From Symsagittifera roscoffensis (Eukaryota > Xenacoelomorpha > Acoela > Convolutidae): a stretch of 64,000 bases of DNA. The stretch lies in the NCBI RefSeq assembly GCF_963678635.1, contig NC_087063.1, positions 53,457,074 to 53,521,073 of the forward strand, given 5' to 3'. Made by a program: the position numbers and the translations under genes. The first letter of the stretch is position 1; each line of letters starts with the position of its first letter. The notes under the pieces were generated by a model. That model was given only the letters and a program-made list of their open reading frames with translations, did not search any database and was not told where the DNA came from. Below are positions 33,901 through 41,913 of this stretch, piece by piece.

Positions 33901-36752
33901 AAGAGTGGGTCTCAAGTGAACATCAAGCTGTCGGGAAGCAAGTGACCAGTGATCCACTTGAGAAAAGTAAAACCAGAAACACCTCCCGACCATGGTGGAT
34001 AGCTCTCGAGACATTGAAGGAGATGGAAGGCTGTTTGAAGAAGTTGAACAGTGGAGTGGCTCGCAAACGATACAGCTGGGCCACCCAGCAGAAGGCTGAG
34101 GTCAACAAGATAGAGTTGGCAAACCAGCTGAAGAGATCCTGGCAGAACTTATTGAAGGATCATTTTGAAGAGGCGATGAGGACATCCTCATCGGCACCAC
34201 CACTGATGGCGAATCCCTTTATCAGGACTGCAGGACAACTGATGTTCGCGTGGAGCCTGTTGGGGATAGAGCTGGAAACGCTGACTTCATACGACAAGTT
34301 GAAGCTGGGAGGAAAAAATCTAGAGATATACCGAATGTTGATGCAGCACGTTGCCAAGGACAACTCAGGCTTGAGTCTGGCAAGGAGGAAGGATGCAACC
34401 TGTTTCTTGAGGTGGACGATGTCGATGATGACTGACAGTACCATCCTAGCATGTCATCAGAAAGCAGTCGCAAGCAAGACGTTGGAAAGGAGAGTCTCCA
34501 CAGTCATCTTGAATGTGTATCAGAGCACTGGGATAGAGAGGGAGGATGGTTCTAGGCAATCTCTGGAGAACCATAGGAAGTTGGATGAGATACGGAGGTT
34601 CTACAACAAGAAGTTTGAAGAGGAGCACGACGTTCACCGCAACCTGGCTTCGTCAGAGGAGTACTTGAAACTCAACAGAAAGGGAGAGTACCAATATGTT
34701 TCTGGAGTAATGGGAATGGCGTACAACCCCTTCTTGGACCTGGAAGCTGGAGGAGCCAACAGAAATTATGAAGTGGCGGAGCTGTTGAAGTTCTGGACAG
34801 AGAAGATAGTGGAGATAGACGTTGTGGAGAGAGAGAGACCTAGCCTGGGTCTGGTTCTTGAGGGGATGCCGGGAGTGATAAGTGTGCCACGCTCAAGTAA
34901 AAGAGTGGAGCTAAAAATGGGTGATGGGAGTGGCGTGTTGATCACGAACCTGGGAGTGGTATGGAAATTACTCAGACCTTCCTGGTGTCCACATCCCCAT
35001 GCAAGTATGATTGAGGAGGTCACTGAGCGAGTGAGATTGGCACCGACAGAGGATGAGGACTTGGCGATCTTGAGCATAGTACACAAACTGATCTTGCCTC
35101 AGGTGAAAGAATCAAGTGAGGTGACAAGTGGAACAGAGCCGGTGAGGAGGATGGAGCCGGGCAGTTGTCTTGATTCGACATGCAGTAACGGCGAACATAT
35201 TTGTGATGGACGATTATGCGTCAGGATACAATCTTTCCAGAAAGAGGACCTCACTACCTGGTTTGAAGATATCACTGAAAGGGAGAAGAGTGAGGTACAG
35301 ATAGTGGCTGAATGTTACGCGAGGACCACCGTGAACCTAGCGACAGCCTTGGGATTCTTCTCAAGAATGTGCAGTCTCCAGTCACTGGAGAGGCTAGAGT
35401 CAGAACATCACCTGGTGACCGCGTTAAGCGTGGAATCATGGCCCGGAGTGCTACAAGTGAACCAGAAGCACATCAAGAGTTGGAAGATCGGACTCGAGGC
35501 AGAGATGGGATTTCCCATGAGCGAAGCCTATGGATTGCCTCTAAATGCAAAATCCTTAGTGGGATCAGTGTTGGCTAACCTATGTGGGAGCCACTATCCA
35601 CTACACATGGCGATGGTGGAGGTGTCCAGCCAGAGGGTGATGATAGACAAAGCCTTCTCAGTGCCCAAGTGCGTGAGACTAGCTCGGATGTCACACCACT
35701 CACACAAGCTATTGAGGAAGATCCGAGGAGCAGTACCAAAGGAGCAAAGAGATGACTTGAGTGAAATCTGGGGTGAAGAACTGCTAGGCTTGGAGAGCGA
35801 AAATGCAAGTGATCATGGGAAGCAGAACGTGGTGGGGAAACCCGCAGTAGGTGCTTCAAGCTCGGAAGAAGTCGACGTGGTGCATGAGAAAATGATGGAA
35901 CTTGAGCCTCTCCTAGAAGCTTCGGGAGAACGCAACCTTAGAAGCATCGACCTCACGCATGGGGATTGTCCATGCCACTGTCTGGCGCAGACAGTGTGGT
36001 ACCCGGACCGCGCCAATCTCTGTCTGATCTGGGACGTAGAAGAAATTAAGTCGCTAGGACTACCGGAGTATCGACAAAAGGTGACCATCTTAGTGGTAAG
36101 CACGATGCTGGCTCTGAGATGGATTGAGGAGAATATAGCGAAGTACAGAGAATCGAGAGCGCCAACAGCTGAATCGATTTATGCGATAGATTACAGCAGG
36201 AGACTGGAGTTGTTCGAGACTGCATGCAAGGTATTCGCCATACCAGTGCAAGTCAGACACATATGGAGCCGCCTGAGATTCTTTCCTTGGTTTCGTGCGA
36301 CGTTAACATCCTGGTTGTATGCAGTGACAAAGAACCACATGAGGAAACATCAGAAGGAATATCGACAATTCCAAGCTGAAATAGGGCCAGATGCCTTTAA
36401 GAGACCTCTGCTAACCCATCGAAACGCAATCACGGCGGGGTGGAAAAGAGTAGGCAGAATATCCAGAGACAATTCTAGAGCGAGGGAAACGATACTGGAG
36501 GAGGACCTGGCGAGGAATGTGAGCTTGAGTCTTCATAACTCCTTCTGCTTGAACCGGGAGTCGAAGGTGAAAGGCCTACCAAGTCAATTGAAAAGGTTGC
36601 AAGAGCAGAGAGAGTGGATGCGAGCCTATGAACAGCTGAAGGCCTGGGAGGAAATTGTGATTAGCTCCGATGACGAAGAGGCACTATTGGAACAAATTAC
36701 AGTGCCAAGAACACCGGTATCAGGTACCTCGAAGGCGAAGAACATGAGGTGA
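27909..36752 (+). CDS. Element B ORF2: giant protein with SGNH hydrolase domain
   Basis: 2,947 residues, uninterrupted. The start ATG is shared with C (MADRYWKSMP). Residues 1-110 are a conserved N-terminal block; 147-235 a highly charged coiled coil; about 395-595 a full SGNH/GDSL esterase domain with GDS (Ser407), GTND (Asn456) and DGIH (Asp550, His553). A second, degenerate SGNH-like domain spans about 820-1050 (AGSD at 830-833, GMND at 881-884). Residues about 1095-1530 have a hydrophobic stretch (ISLLLALYLVYPRYLF near 1205). Then come acidic linkers, a Cys/His-rich part (DSTCSNGEHICDGRLC near 2422, CPCHCLAQTVWYP near 2687) and an acidic tail (VISSDDEEALL). No signal peptide is seen. It replaces env in position. 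SGNH enzymes hydrolyse acyl esters; the substrate here is unknown, and the last 1,900 residues match no family I recognise. Confidence 0.9.
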   Translation: MADRYWKSMPSALKKPTLDELYRRLRDLDYTQVNERMAVMLNAILQLEDEGECRESATEAVLMVGYTTEGVSDQAQTRWLSWNVDGAIRGFDLARNPGLNNNTEYGAGEFPLPARPSVRPASQSTGKVPSMSRAQQTGEAYPDVSAMKKELERTQREKNKANLDRDQAVLERDQARRELDIMKAERLQAERVRENAANCEQLKQALERDQAKLERIQQQQRELDMQKGARPKERVVTVSRPESRMEVDEAPRSKGRFNLDRAAQEHMNEGLEVWIPPESTSSLRGMETQVIRPLMDVALPGYTPSSTPGSSGGSSRLKELQERLQLRNRESPVRVDLPSTWGEQPVRSVMISSYKKNTDGRYRKHNRIDWNPAQRERRDCFHDATWVEYFTYPRVPEGSVHLIIGDSLLRVLTRIQSHWQTGILSFAGAATPQMLATLEMLGMVSVYTVTLMVGTNDVSRGEARKVTRLHEKMSCILEEIRIQMDPSILTVCTVPYNMGADQHAVEMNTKVRSLNETIRKIHQRSVLPLRLLDVAEQMELTSFPDNASADGIHFDRPRGVEWLNDVFQKHICALETDLLETAQVTFGPPPNPPFFNPRSLSSRLGERADSRDSERNSRAKLPGTTPMEADEVTSATPQGSVMSSVVVAEKKRSEKPLETSRQKYEEKVKELDLEDLECRQELARALGLEQVSHEDLGRHKCVDWLKAHETRFSRAKLTETADLSGIPTRSMMGPINYRPLKSLGSPGLVVEPPKHRTSIARIRVATPAQLRVVDKLMNPREMELPDAEYEGAKLANDPRYGKPCGQAQLAKTLAVYDRADPAAARVVIVAGSDFEGTSPKLFWPETLIYTLPGAELNQMLTLVVAIKSEMPCEPELLLFAGMNDHLHATGFLEQLKGGEPTPKRIWEAIQTLFAAINEVQENVASRFGAKTKVAFTTSPGYSSMPLALQFVYAILILIAEGNGWRVLMAAPNRELEPTNLRLCKSELAAAWADVSHALRGFHELADILIVLDEVLLLEISNFARQLKLSPILRDDHPVIIHLTASLWFRDMELTITSSTSRSRGPNNERQNVATSEKQLESMGNRLAQEGGRWPFLSPRLENATRKTREDAPPLVKQIWEFLEEQLGKAEEKGMTVGRFVTAANEVTIGGFWREHAWGELKTRRDHEILEFLSPCWGREFLTEVYSAKETIFDAFIQEMLNMPISLLLALYLVYPRYLFNMGPAYMFSRGVDTLRIDGYLTLVLLTHGELASFHRLMRYGEPLAMGRTHSSIETYSYKCAAGLRTLLVQYLLMQNRHLTGEEKSPKTREEWRKVNGGMPLLTDLCLAMRSDPMGIIRGLGEVVTCIYGPAVTFAFPDPLVTAYRYSVTHVSLINVLDGTTLNWCQQEVLRAQMSNTVLFGKVKDPELIVYSFRGQMQCRMGGKREGPIETYPKFWNLNPLAANGQEILRIPAWTKSFELVKKELEAILEREALPTSIPEFPIVRRMTLGMNSSLVVPSSYARTTTEERQKEFTDGWDPLFIGYTAAIYFHTSDVKINSWTTQAKKIRGSMPPKFDVQDTLRVLKRAGLENQRPVWDDGRMIVEEGHVALKADAMLFATRKYRAPYGLELMERNREGKKLDAAGPLYVALTKGEATSSATPSPLPVDIPGDKKSGTVADRFKRIFERREAESGDESMDETLSEAGEDMEVGNTPEQKPTEVEFTAQELLKDLSEENWADTPTPPLTSSPRKYPEMSLTSENPNMGMIFLSTERREKNTFEGNRDAFLGTLDGDAWQKFLSEFNREVDEDTTLDNFKEELWDTVVKFGEPVLVGTGLEEKARVELLNKMVELRKSRKTREDKCKDSSTPKQKTDNKIIKCTRGDKVGTSNMIKSTNILKARAGGRQELAGEKEVESVMIPMTPPSKDVRSRKRKRDVEGMGSPSADAVSEKDLRETAPMVLARWKTAAYKSSYEPRKLLDIEKEMENPTSSVTEEDFKPQRIKMKRGSTSGQTWEVDVGKEWVSSEHQAVGKQVTSDPLEKSKTRNTSRPWWIALETLKEMEGCLKKLNSGVARKRYSWATQQKAEVNKIELANQLKRSWQNLLKDHFEEAMRTSSSAPPLMANPFIRTAGQLMFAWSLLGIELETLTSYDKLKLGGKNLEIYRMLMQHVAKDNSGLSLARRKDATCFLRWTMSMMTDSTILACHQKAVASKTLERRVSTVILNVYQSTGIEREDGSRQSLENHRKLDEIRRFYNKKFEEEHDVHRNLASSEEYLKLNRKGEYQYVSGVMGMAYNPFLDLEAGGANRNYEVAELLKFWTEKIVEIDVVERERPSLGLVLEGMPGVISVPRSSKRVELKMGDGSGVLITNLGVVWKLLRPSWCPHPHASMIEEVTERVRLAPTEDEDLAILSIVHKLILPQVKESSEVTSGTEPVRRMEPGSCLDSTCSNGEHICDGRLCVRIQSFQKEDLTTWFEDITEREKSEVQIVAECYARTTVNLATALGFFSRMCSLQSLERLESEHHLVTALSVESWPGVLQVNQKHIKSWKIGLEAEMGFPMSEAYGLPLNAKSLVGSVLANLCGSHYPLHMAMVEVSSQRVMIDKAFSVPKCVRLARMSHHSHKLLRKIRGAVPKEQRDDLSEIWGEELLGLESENASDHGKQNVVGKPAVGASSSEEVDVVHEKMMELEPLLEASGERNLRSIDLTHGDCPCHCLAQTVWYPDRANLCLIWDVEEIKSLGLPEYRQKVTILVVSTMLALRWIEENIAKYRESRAPTAESIYAIDYSRRLELFETACKVFAIPVQVRHIWSRLRFFPWFRATLTSWLYAVTKNHMRKHQKEYRQFQAEIGPDAFKRPLLTHRNAITAGWKRVGRISRDNSRARETILEEDLARNVSLSLHNSFCLNRESKVKGLPSQLKRLQEQREWMRAYEQLKAWEEIVISSDDEEALLEQITVPRTPVSGTSKAKNMR
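33504..33567 (+). other. 64 bp DNA-identity island within ORF2 (Element B)
   Basis: This stretch, starting ACTAGTAATATGATTAAAAG and ending in a purine run GCAGGGGGGAGGCAAGAG, is base-for-base the same as 57076-57139 in C, although the surrounding ORF2 differs at about one base in five. A keeps it with few changes (from 13258). Codons are unusually AT-rich for this gene (AAT ATG ATT AAA AGT ACT). It may be a cis-acting site such as a central polypurine tract, a splice element or a promoter. Confidence 0.7.
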
Positions 36753-37192
36753 GCCAGTGGCTCGAAAGGAAATTCTAGAGTCTTGAGTCTTGAGAGGGAG
36801 GGGGCTTGAGCGTGAACTTGGATAAAATCTGGGTTCACGGAAAAGAAATTTTAGACGAATAAGATATTGTTATTAATATGATAGATCTAGTATATAAATC
36901 AAATTGATGCATGACAATTCTCTGACTGAAATAGGACAAAAGAAATTTTAAAAATTACCAGCTTAAAAAGCGGGGATTCATGGGTGCAGGTGTATGCAGA
37001 TTTTGATTGCTGTTTAGCGGTAGTGTGAAGATTTTATATGGTCGTGAATTTTGCAAGGTAGATAAACTTAAGTCCGATGCAAACTTCTGTAAATGACCAC
37101 TGGCACTGTATCTTGAGCAACACTCGGTTCTCTGGGACTTATTGGCAGATGACAACACACGATGAGGACATCGATCTCGAGTCCGGGGAGTA
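36753..37192 (+). other. Element B 3' UTR and polypurine-tract candidate
   Basis: 440 bp between the ORF2 stop and the 3' LTR. It contains a TATATAAATC motif and TGCATGACAATTC conserved in all copies. It ends GAGTCCGGGGAGTA; the purine run GGGGAG (37185-37190) two bases before the LTR is the likely plus-strand primer, though short. Confidence 0.6.
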
Positions 37193-38079
37193 TGTGCCAG
37201 TCGGTCATGTCTAGGGGTTTGACCTTGAGAAATACGCAATTTTGGAGTGAAATTTTAATTTTGCAAAATTCGATTTGAGCATGTCATGCTCAATTTTCTC
37301 GAACCAACTGAAAATGAAAAAGTCAGAAATCAGAACACCCGAATTAACAATTGCGGGAAACTACTCAAGAAAAAGGCAGGAAATTGCTATTCGCAATTTC
37401 TCGATACGAAATATCAAGAGAGTAGAGCTGTCTTGTCCTGAAAACAGGAGAATCGAATACGGACTTGAGACAGAACAATTATTCGAATGGAAAGGAGTGG
37501 ACTCTGAATGGAAGAGTGGACAACTCGAGTGTCCAAAGGGTTCATTCAGAGACTTTGATTCTAGAGACAAAACTTACTTCTGTTATTGAAACTAATTGGC
37601 CTTAAAACTTATTTAGTTATATTAGTTAATTCTCAAGCTGCTCATCTTTAACTTACTCCTCATACTCAAGTGCGTCGATATGTAAGTTCCAATTTAAATT
37701 TCTCGAGTGCATTTTATGATAGTTATGTTGAGATAAGGCGAGTTTTAGGTTGATCCATCTGAAATGGATCAAAGTTCCACTGTCCAATAAAAAGTAACTA
37801 AGCGGATGGTTCCGACCCGGTTTTTAACGGCGTTCATGTATTTTGGGTATCCCGAGGCCTAAGTATGGGGACGTTTTTATTTCTAGAGTGGGGGGGTATT
37901 TTGGTAGTGGCCTTTAAGCTGTAATGGGTTCCAGTCTCATGTCGCAAGCGAACCGAATTGGCTCCGACCGTTCTTGAGGCGGAAAAACACAAGAGATAGT
38001 GTCCCTGACTCTTGAGCCAATGGTTATAGGGCCTATTTTTCTTAAGCCTCATATGTGACTAAAGTAGGCGACTGTTACA
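37193..38079 (+). repeat. Element B 3' LTR
   Basis: 887 bp, TGTGCC to GTTACA. It is nearly identical to the 5' LTR except for a block of about ten mismatches between roughly 37930 and 38025. It is followed by AAA, matching the three bases before the 5' LTR. Confidence 0.93.
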
Positions 38080-38372
38080 AAAAAAATTAACTGTGCGGAT
38101 TGTTCCCACCCTGTTTTTAACGGCGTTCGTGTATTTTTGGTATTTTGAGACCTAAGTATGGGGACGTTCTCATTTTCTAGAGTGGGGGGGTTTTTTGGTA
38201 GAGGCCTTTAAGCTGTAACGGGTTATTAGTCTCAAGTCGCAAGCGAAACGAATTCGCTCCGACCGTTCGATGTAGAAAAACACAAGAGATAGTGTCCCTG
38301 ACTCTTGAGCCAAGGGTTATAGGGCCTATTTTTCTTTAACCTCATATGTGACCGAAGTAGACGACTGTTACA
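38080..38372 (+). repeat. Element A 3' LTR, second part
   Basis: This resumes the A LTR at the A-run after CCACTGTCTAAA and runs to GACGACTGTTACA. It contains the ACGGCGTTCGTGTATTTTTG block equivalent to those in B and C. It is more diverged than either intact LTR pair, consistent with greater age. Confidence 0.88.
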
Positions 38373-38548
38373 CAGTTTGACGAAATGGAAATGGTCATTC
38401 GGTGTGACATGTTAATTTTTCGATTTCGGCGCGACAACTGAAAACTGCGAAAAAACAACAACACAGTCGTGAAGACAAAGAAGTCGAACGATAGTATAAC
38501 AACAAATTGAGATTGTGATGGGAAGTATTGACAGAAGACCATTCCGAG

Positions 38549-38580
38549 TTGTAACGATTGTACCGCTACAATCGTTACAA
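38549..38580. repeat. Perfect 14 bp palindrome
   Basis: TTGTAACGATTGTA and its exact inverse flank a 4 base spacer CCGC. It could be a hairpin terminator of a small element or a protein-binding dyad. No copy is seen elsewhere in the window. Confidence 0.85.
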
Positions 38581-38651
38581 AGCGATTCCCGAGAACCAGG
38601 AATGGTGTTGGAAAGTCGTGACCAACCTTCCGAAAAGTCAAGACAGCTCTT

Positions 38652-38675
38652 CTTCCGGATTCAAGAATCCGGAAG
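38652..38675. repeat. Perfect 11 bp palindrome
   Basis: CTTCCGGATTC and GAATCCGGAAG flank AA. With the palindrome 70 bp upstream it makes an unusual pair of strong dyads in a 130 bp stretch. Confidence 0.85.
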
Positions 38676-38781
38676 GGTCGCAGGAGAGAACTGTAACTCG
38701 TGATTTTAACTACTTTTAGCTTCCCGGAATGTCTTGAGTTGAATTTAATTAATACCAAATTCATTTTCAGAATATAAGAAG

Positions 38782-39666
38782 TGTGCCAGTCGGTCATATT
38801 TGGAAGTTTGACCTTGAGAAGAGCAGAAAACACTTGATTTTGGAGTGAAGTTTAAATTTTTAAATTTTCGAATGGAACATGTCATGCACGATTTTCTCGC
38901 GAGAACTGAAAATCAAAAAAGGAAAAGAGAACAATTTCAGAACAATTGCGGGAAAGTTGTCAGATAAAAACGAGTGTGAAATTGCAATTCGCAATTTCCA
39001 TCATAGTGAACAAGAGTAGAGCTGTCCTATCTGAAATAGAAGACAGAGTATTCCCGTGAGAACAATTATTCGAACTGGACCAGAGTGAACCTTCGACGGA
39101 AAGGTGGACAGCTTGAGTGTCCCAATGGTCCACATAAAACTGCAGTCTAGAGTAAAAACTTGTTCTTGTTGTTAAAACTGACTGACATTAAACTTATTTT
39201 AGTTACTTTGTTGATTCTTGAGTTGTTTACCGACTTATTTACTTCCTGGTTCTTGAGCGTGCTACAATGTGAGTACTTAATTTAATTTCTAGAGTGTGTT
39301 TTATGATTGTTATGTTGAGGTAAGGCGAGTTTTAGGTTGATCCATCTGAAATGGATCAAAGTTCCACTGTCTAATAAAAAAGCAACTTAACGGATTGTTC
39401 CAACCCGGTTTTTAACGGCGTTCATGTATTTTGGGTATTTTGAGACCTAAGTATGGGGACGTTCTTAATTCTAGAGTGGGGGGACATTTTGGTAGTAGCC
39501 TTAAGCTGTAACGGGTCGTAGTCTCATGTCACAAGCGAACCGAACTGGCTCCGACCGTTCTTGAGGTGGGAAAACACAAGAGATAGTGTCCCTGACCCTT
39601 GAGCCAGTGGTTATAGGGCCTATTTTTCTTAAGCCTCATGTGTGACTGTAGTAGACGAATGTTACA
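38782..39666 (+). repeat. Element C 5' LTR
   Basis: TGTGCC to GTTACA, 885 bp. It includes the palindrome TTGATCCAT-CTGAA-ATGGATCAA at 39337-39359 and AATAAA at 39373-39378. I count nine CTNGAG hexamers. Confidence 0.95.
39337..39378 (+). promoter_or_regulatory. LTR hairpin plus polyadenylation signal, Element C
   Basis: A 9 bp perfect stem with a 5 base loop sits 13 bases upstream of AATAAA. It is conserved in the A (one mismatch) and B LTRs. The 3' LTR copy of AATAAA is at 61349-61354. The hairpin may regulate use of the 5' against the 3' poly(A) site. Confidence 0.5.
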
Positions 39667-39677
39667 TAGTGTTTTTA

Positions 39678-39692
39678 TGGCGCTCCTGGGTG
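39678..39692 (+). promoter_or_regulatory. Candidate primer-binding site, Element C
   Basis: TGGCGCTCCTGGGTG begins 11 nt after the LTR, as in Element B. It is perfectly conserved between two elements whose leaders otherwise differ, which supports function, but the cognate tRNA is not identified. Confidence 0.35.
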
Positions 39693-40151
39693 TTTACGAC
39701 ATCAAGACTACGGAGTCGAACCCACTTGAGACAGCTTCGGGCTGAATGCCCATTCTAGAGTACCGGCGGTACGGTTCGACAGGAACGTGCAAACCTTCCG
39801 GTTGTACCGTGATAGCTTTTTAAGAAAACTCGAGAAAATTTCCTGGTACGCTCTCCGAACGAGGCTTAGCTAACCGAGTAAAGGGGGGCAACTAGGGGGA
39901 CAAAAACACGAGCAAAAAGACAAAAAGCAAAACAAAAACCAAAAAAGATTAGAAAAAGGAACAAAAACCATAAAACGAAAAAAGACAGTGACTTTGACAC
40001 CAGATTAGTTGGATCAAACCTTTATATTAATTAAATAGTATACCCATACTGTTTTACAAGTTCGATCGTTTCGATCAACCTAGCAATTTAAACCAGTAAA
40101 CTGAATAAAGTGCCCGAAGTGGGGCGTTGTCAAGGGTTTTCAGATAGCTTG

Positions 40152-40350
40152 GAACTTAGCTGGACCAATAGGAGACTTGACTGGAAGAGGTGACCAGCCG
40201 AGTGGGAAAGTGGTTCAGGGACACTTGAGCTGAACCAATAGGAGACTTGACTGGAAGAGGTGACCAGCCGAGTGGGAAAGTGGTTCAGGGACACTTGGCT
40301 GAACCAATAGGAGACTGGACTGGAACAGGTGACCAGTCGGGTGGGAAAGC
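40152..40350 (+). repeat. 69 bp leader tandem repeat (Element C, three copies)
   Basis: Units start at ACCAATAGGAGACT near 40164, 40234 and 40303 and share GGTGACCAG and GTGGGAAAG. The array is one unit longer than in A and B. Confidence 0.8.
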
Positions 40351-41168
40351 AGCCAAGAGGGATTTGGCAGTTCTCGAGTTCTCAAGTTGGGCAGAACGGG
40401 TATCGTTAGAATCCACATTACATTATAGGAGATAAGTGTAAAATTGGATAAGCGAAATCCCCCAGTTTTGAGGAACGTTTTTACTTGAGCAGGCCTGGAA
40501 ACAGGTCTACGGTTTTCTCTTGAGAGGTTTAGCACCCGGCGCTTAAAGTAATTTTTAGGCTTAAGAAGGGGGGCTAGAAAGGGGGGAGGTTAGAAGGGGG
40601 ACTGGTTAAGTTAGAGGTTGGCGGTTGTAAATTGTAAAAAGGGGGAAATTAGAGTAACTAATTAGTCGACATCGTTGACTTAGTTACATTAGAAATTAAC
40701 ACGCGTTGGTAATATTAGGTGGAGATCCAAAATTCAACTCGAGTTAAGACTGGTACGCTGGTTGGTTTGGTAGGGGGGACCGGATATAGACAGCTTTTGT
40801 GATACCCCATAAGATCACTAGTGGGGGGAGGAAAACGCGTGGCAATTAGGTACCAGACATTTTTTTTTAGACGAAAGGTAGACATTGGTCACCTTTGAAT
40901 TTCAGGTGGGCTCATTTTTCTGTTTTTATTATTTTTCTTACTTAGATTTTTGTTGCATTTTAGTAGGGATTTGCGTTTGGTTTTATACGAACAGGTGATC
41001 ACAAGATACCTGCGCACCTACATTGAAATAGAAACAACCAAAAAGGATAGGGGGTCAGCATTTGGCTTTTAAGAGAGGGTTTTTGGGAAAATTTTACTAG
41101 AGCTTGAGTGGTGGTACAAGGTACGCTGATACAAGAAGTCCCTACAACGAGGAAGACACTCCGTGACG

Positions 41169-41913
41169 AGTCTTGGGACAGTACCGAAGAAGTCTTGGGA
41201 CAGAGCAGTCTTGGGACAGTGGTCTTGGGACAGGGTCTTGGGACAGTGGTCTTGGGACAGGGTCTTGGGACAGTGGTCTTGGGACAGTGGTCTTGGGACA
41301 GGGTCTTGGGACAGTGGTCTTGGGACAGGGTCTTGGGACAGTGGTCTTGGGACAAGGGTCTTGGGACAGGGTCTTGGGACAGGGTCTTGGGACAGTGGTC
41401 TTGGGACAGGGTCTTGGGACAGGGGTCTTGGGACAGGGTCTTGGGACAGTGGTCTTGGGACAGGGTCTTGGGACAGTGGTCTTGGGACAGTGGTCTTGGG
41501 ACAGTGGTCTTGGGACACTAGTCTTGGGACACTAGCCTTGGGACACTGGTCTTGGGACAGTAGTCTTGGGACACTAGCCTTGGGACAGTAGTCTTGGGAC
41601 ACCAGCCTTGGGACACTGGTCTTGGGACACTACCTTTGGGACACTAGTCTTGGGACAGTAGTCTTGGGACACTGGCCTTGGGACACTAGTCTTGGGACAC
41701 TAGCCTTGGGACACTGGTCTTGGGACACTACCCTTGGGACACTAGTCTTGGGACAGTGGTCTTGGGACAGTAGTCTTGGGACACTAGCCTTGGGACACTA
41801 GTCTTGGGACAGTAGTCTTGGGACACTAGTCTTGGGACAGTAGTCTTGGTACAAGGGTCTTAGGACACTAGCGGAGAGTACTGTGATAGTGACGAATAGT
41901 CTTGGGACGGTAT
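41169..41913 (+). repeat. Leader minisatellite with GTCTTGGGACA core (Element C, 12/14 bp units)
   Basis: About 50 units mix 12 bp (GTCTTGGGACAG) and 14 bp (GTCTTGGGACAGTG, then GTCTTGGGACACTA after 41510). The array is the longest of the three elements. The frames on both strands that read WDSGLGT or PKTTVPR are by-products of the repeat. Confidence 0.9.

Larger units (their letters stand above)
15430..38079 (+). mobile_element. Element B: full-length 22.65 kb Ty3/gypsy element with giant ORF2
   Basis: Two 887 bp LTRs of TG...CA form bracket a leader, gag-pol and a 2,947-residue ORF2. The insertion site lies inside the 3' LTR of Element A, flanked by AAA on both sides as a possible 3 bp target duplication. 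The two LTRs differ at about eleven positions by eye, ten of them in one short tract. gag-pol carries two frameshifts (near 21992 and 26800); ORF2 is intact. The element is therefore probably not autonomous now, but could be mobilised by a relative. Confidence 0.93.
38373..38781. other. Spacer between A and C; probable diverged LTR fragment with palindromes
   Basis: 409 bp with no gene. Parts resemble the family LTR at low identity. GACATGTTAATTTTTCGATT with AACTGAAAA near 38406-38452 recalls the LTR block around 38876-38910, and TTAACTACTTTTAG with CTTGAGTTG near 38706-38740 recalls 39188-39224. It ends in an acceptor-like TCATTTTCAG, after which Element C begins. Two perfect hairpins lie at 38549-38580 and 38652-38675. 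Confidence 0.4.

Noticed and set aside
27909-36752. ORF2 as an Env glycoprotein
   Set aside because: No signal peptide, furin site, fusion peptide or C-terminal membrane anchor is visible, and the size is about four times that of a usual Env.
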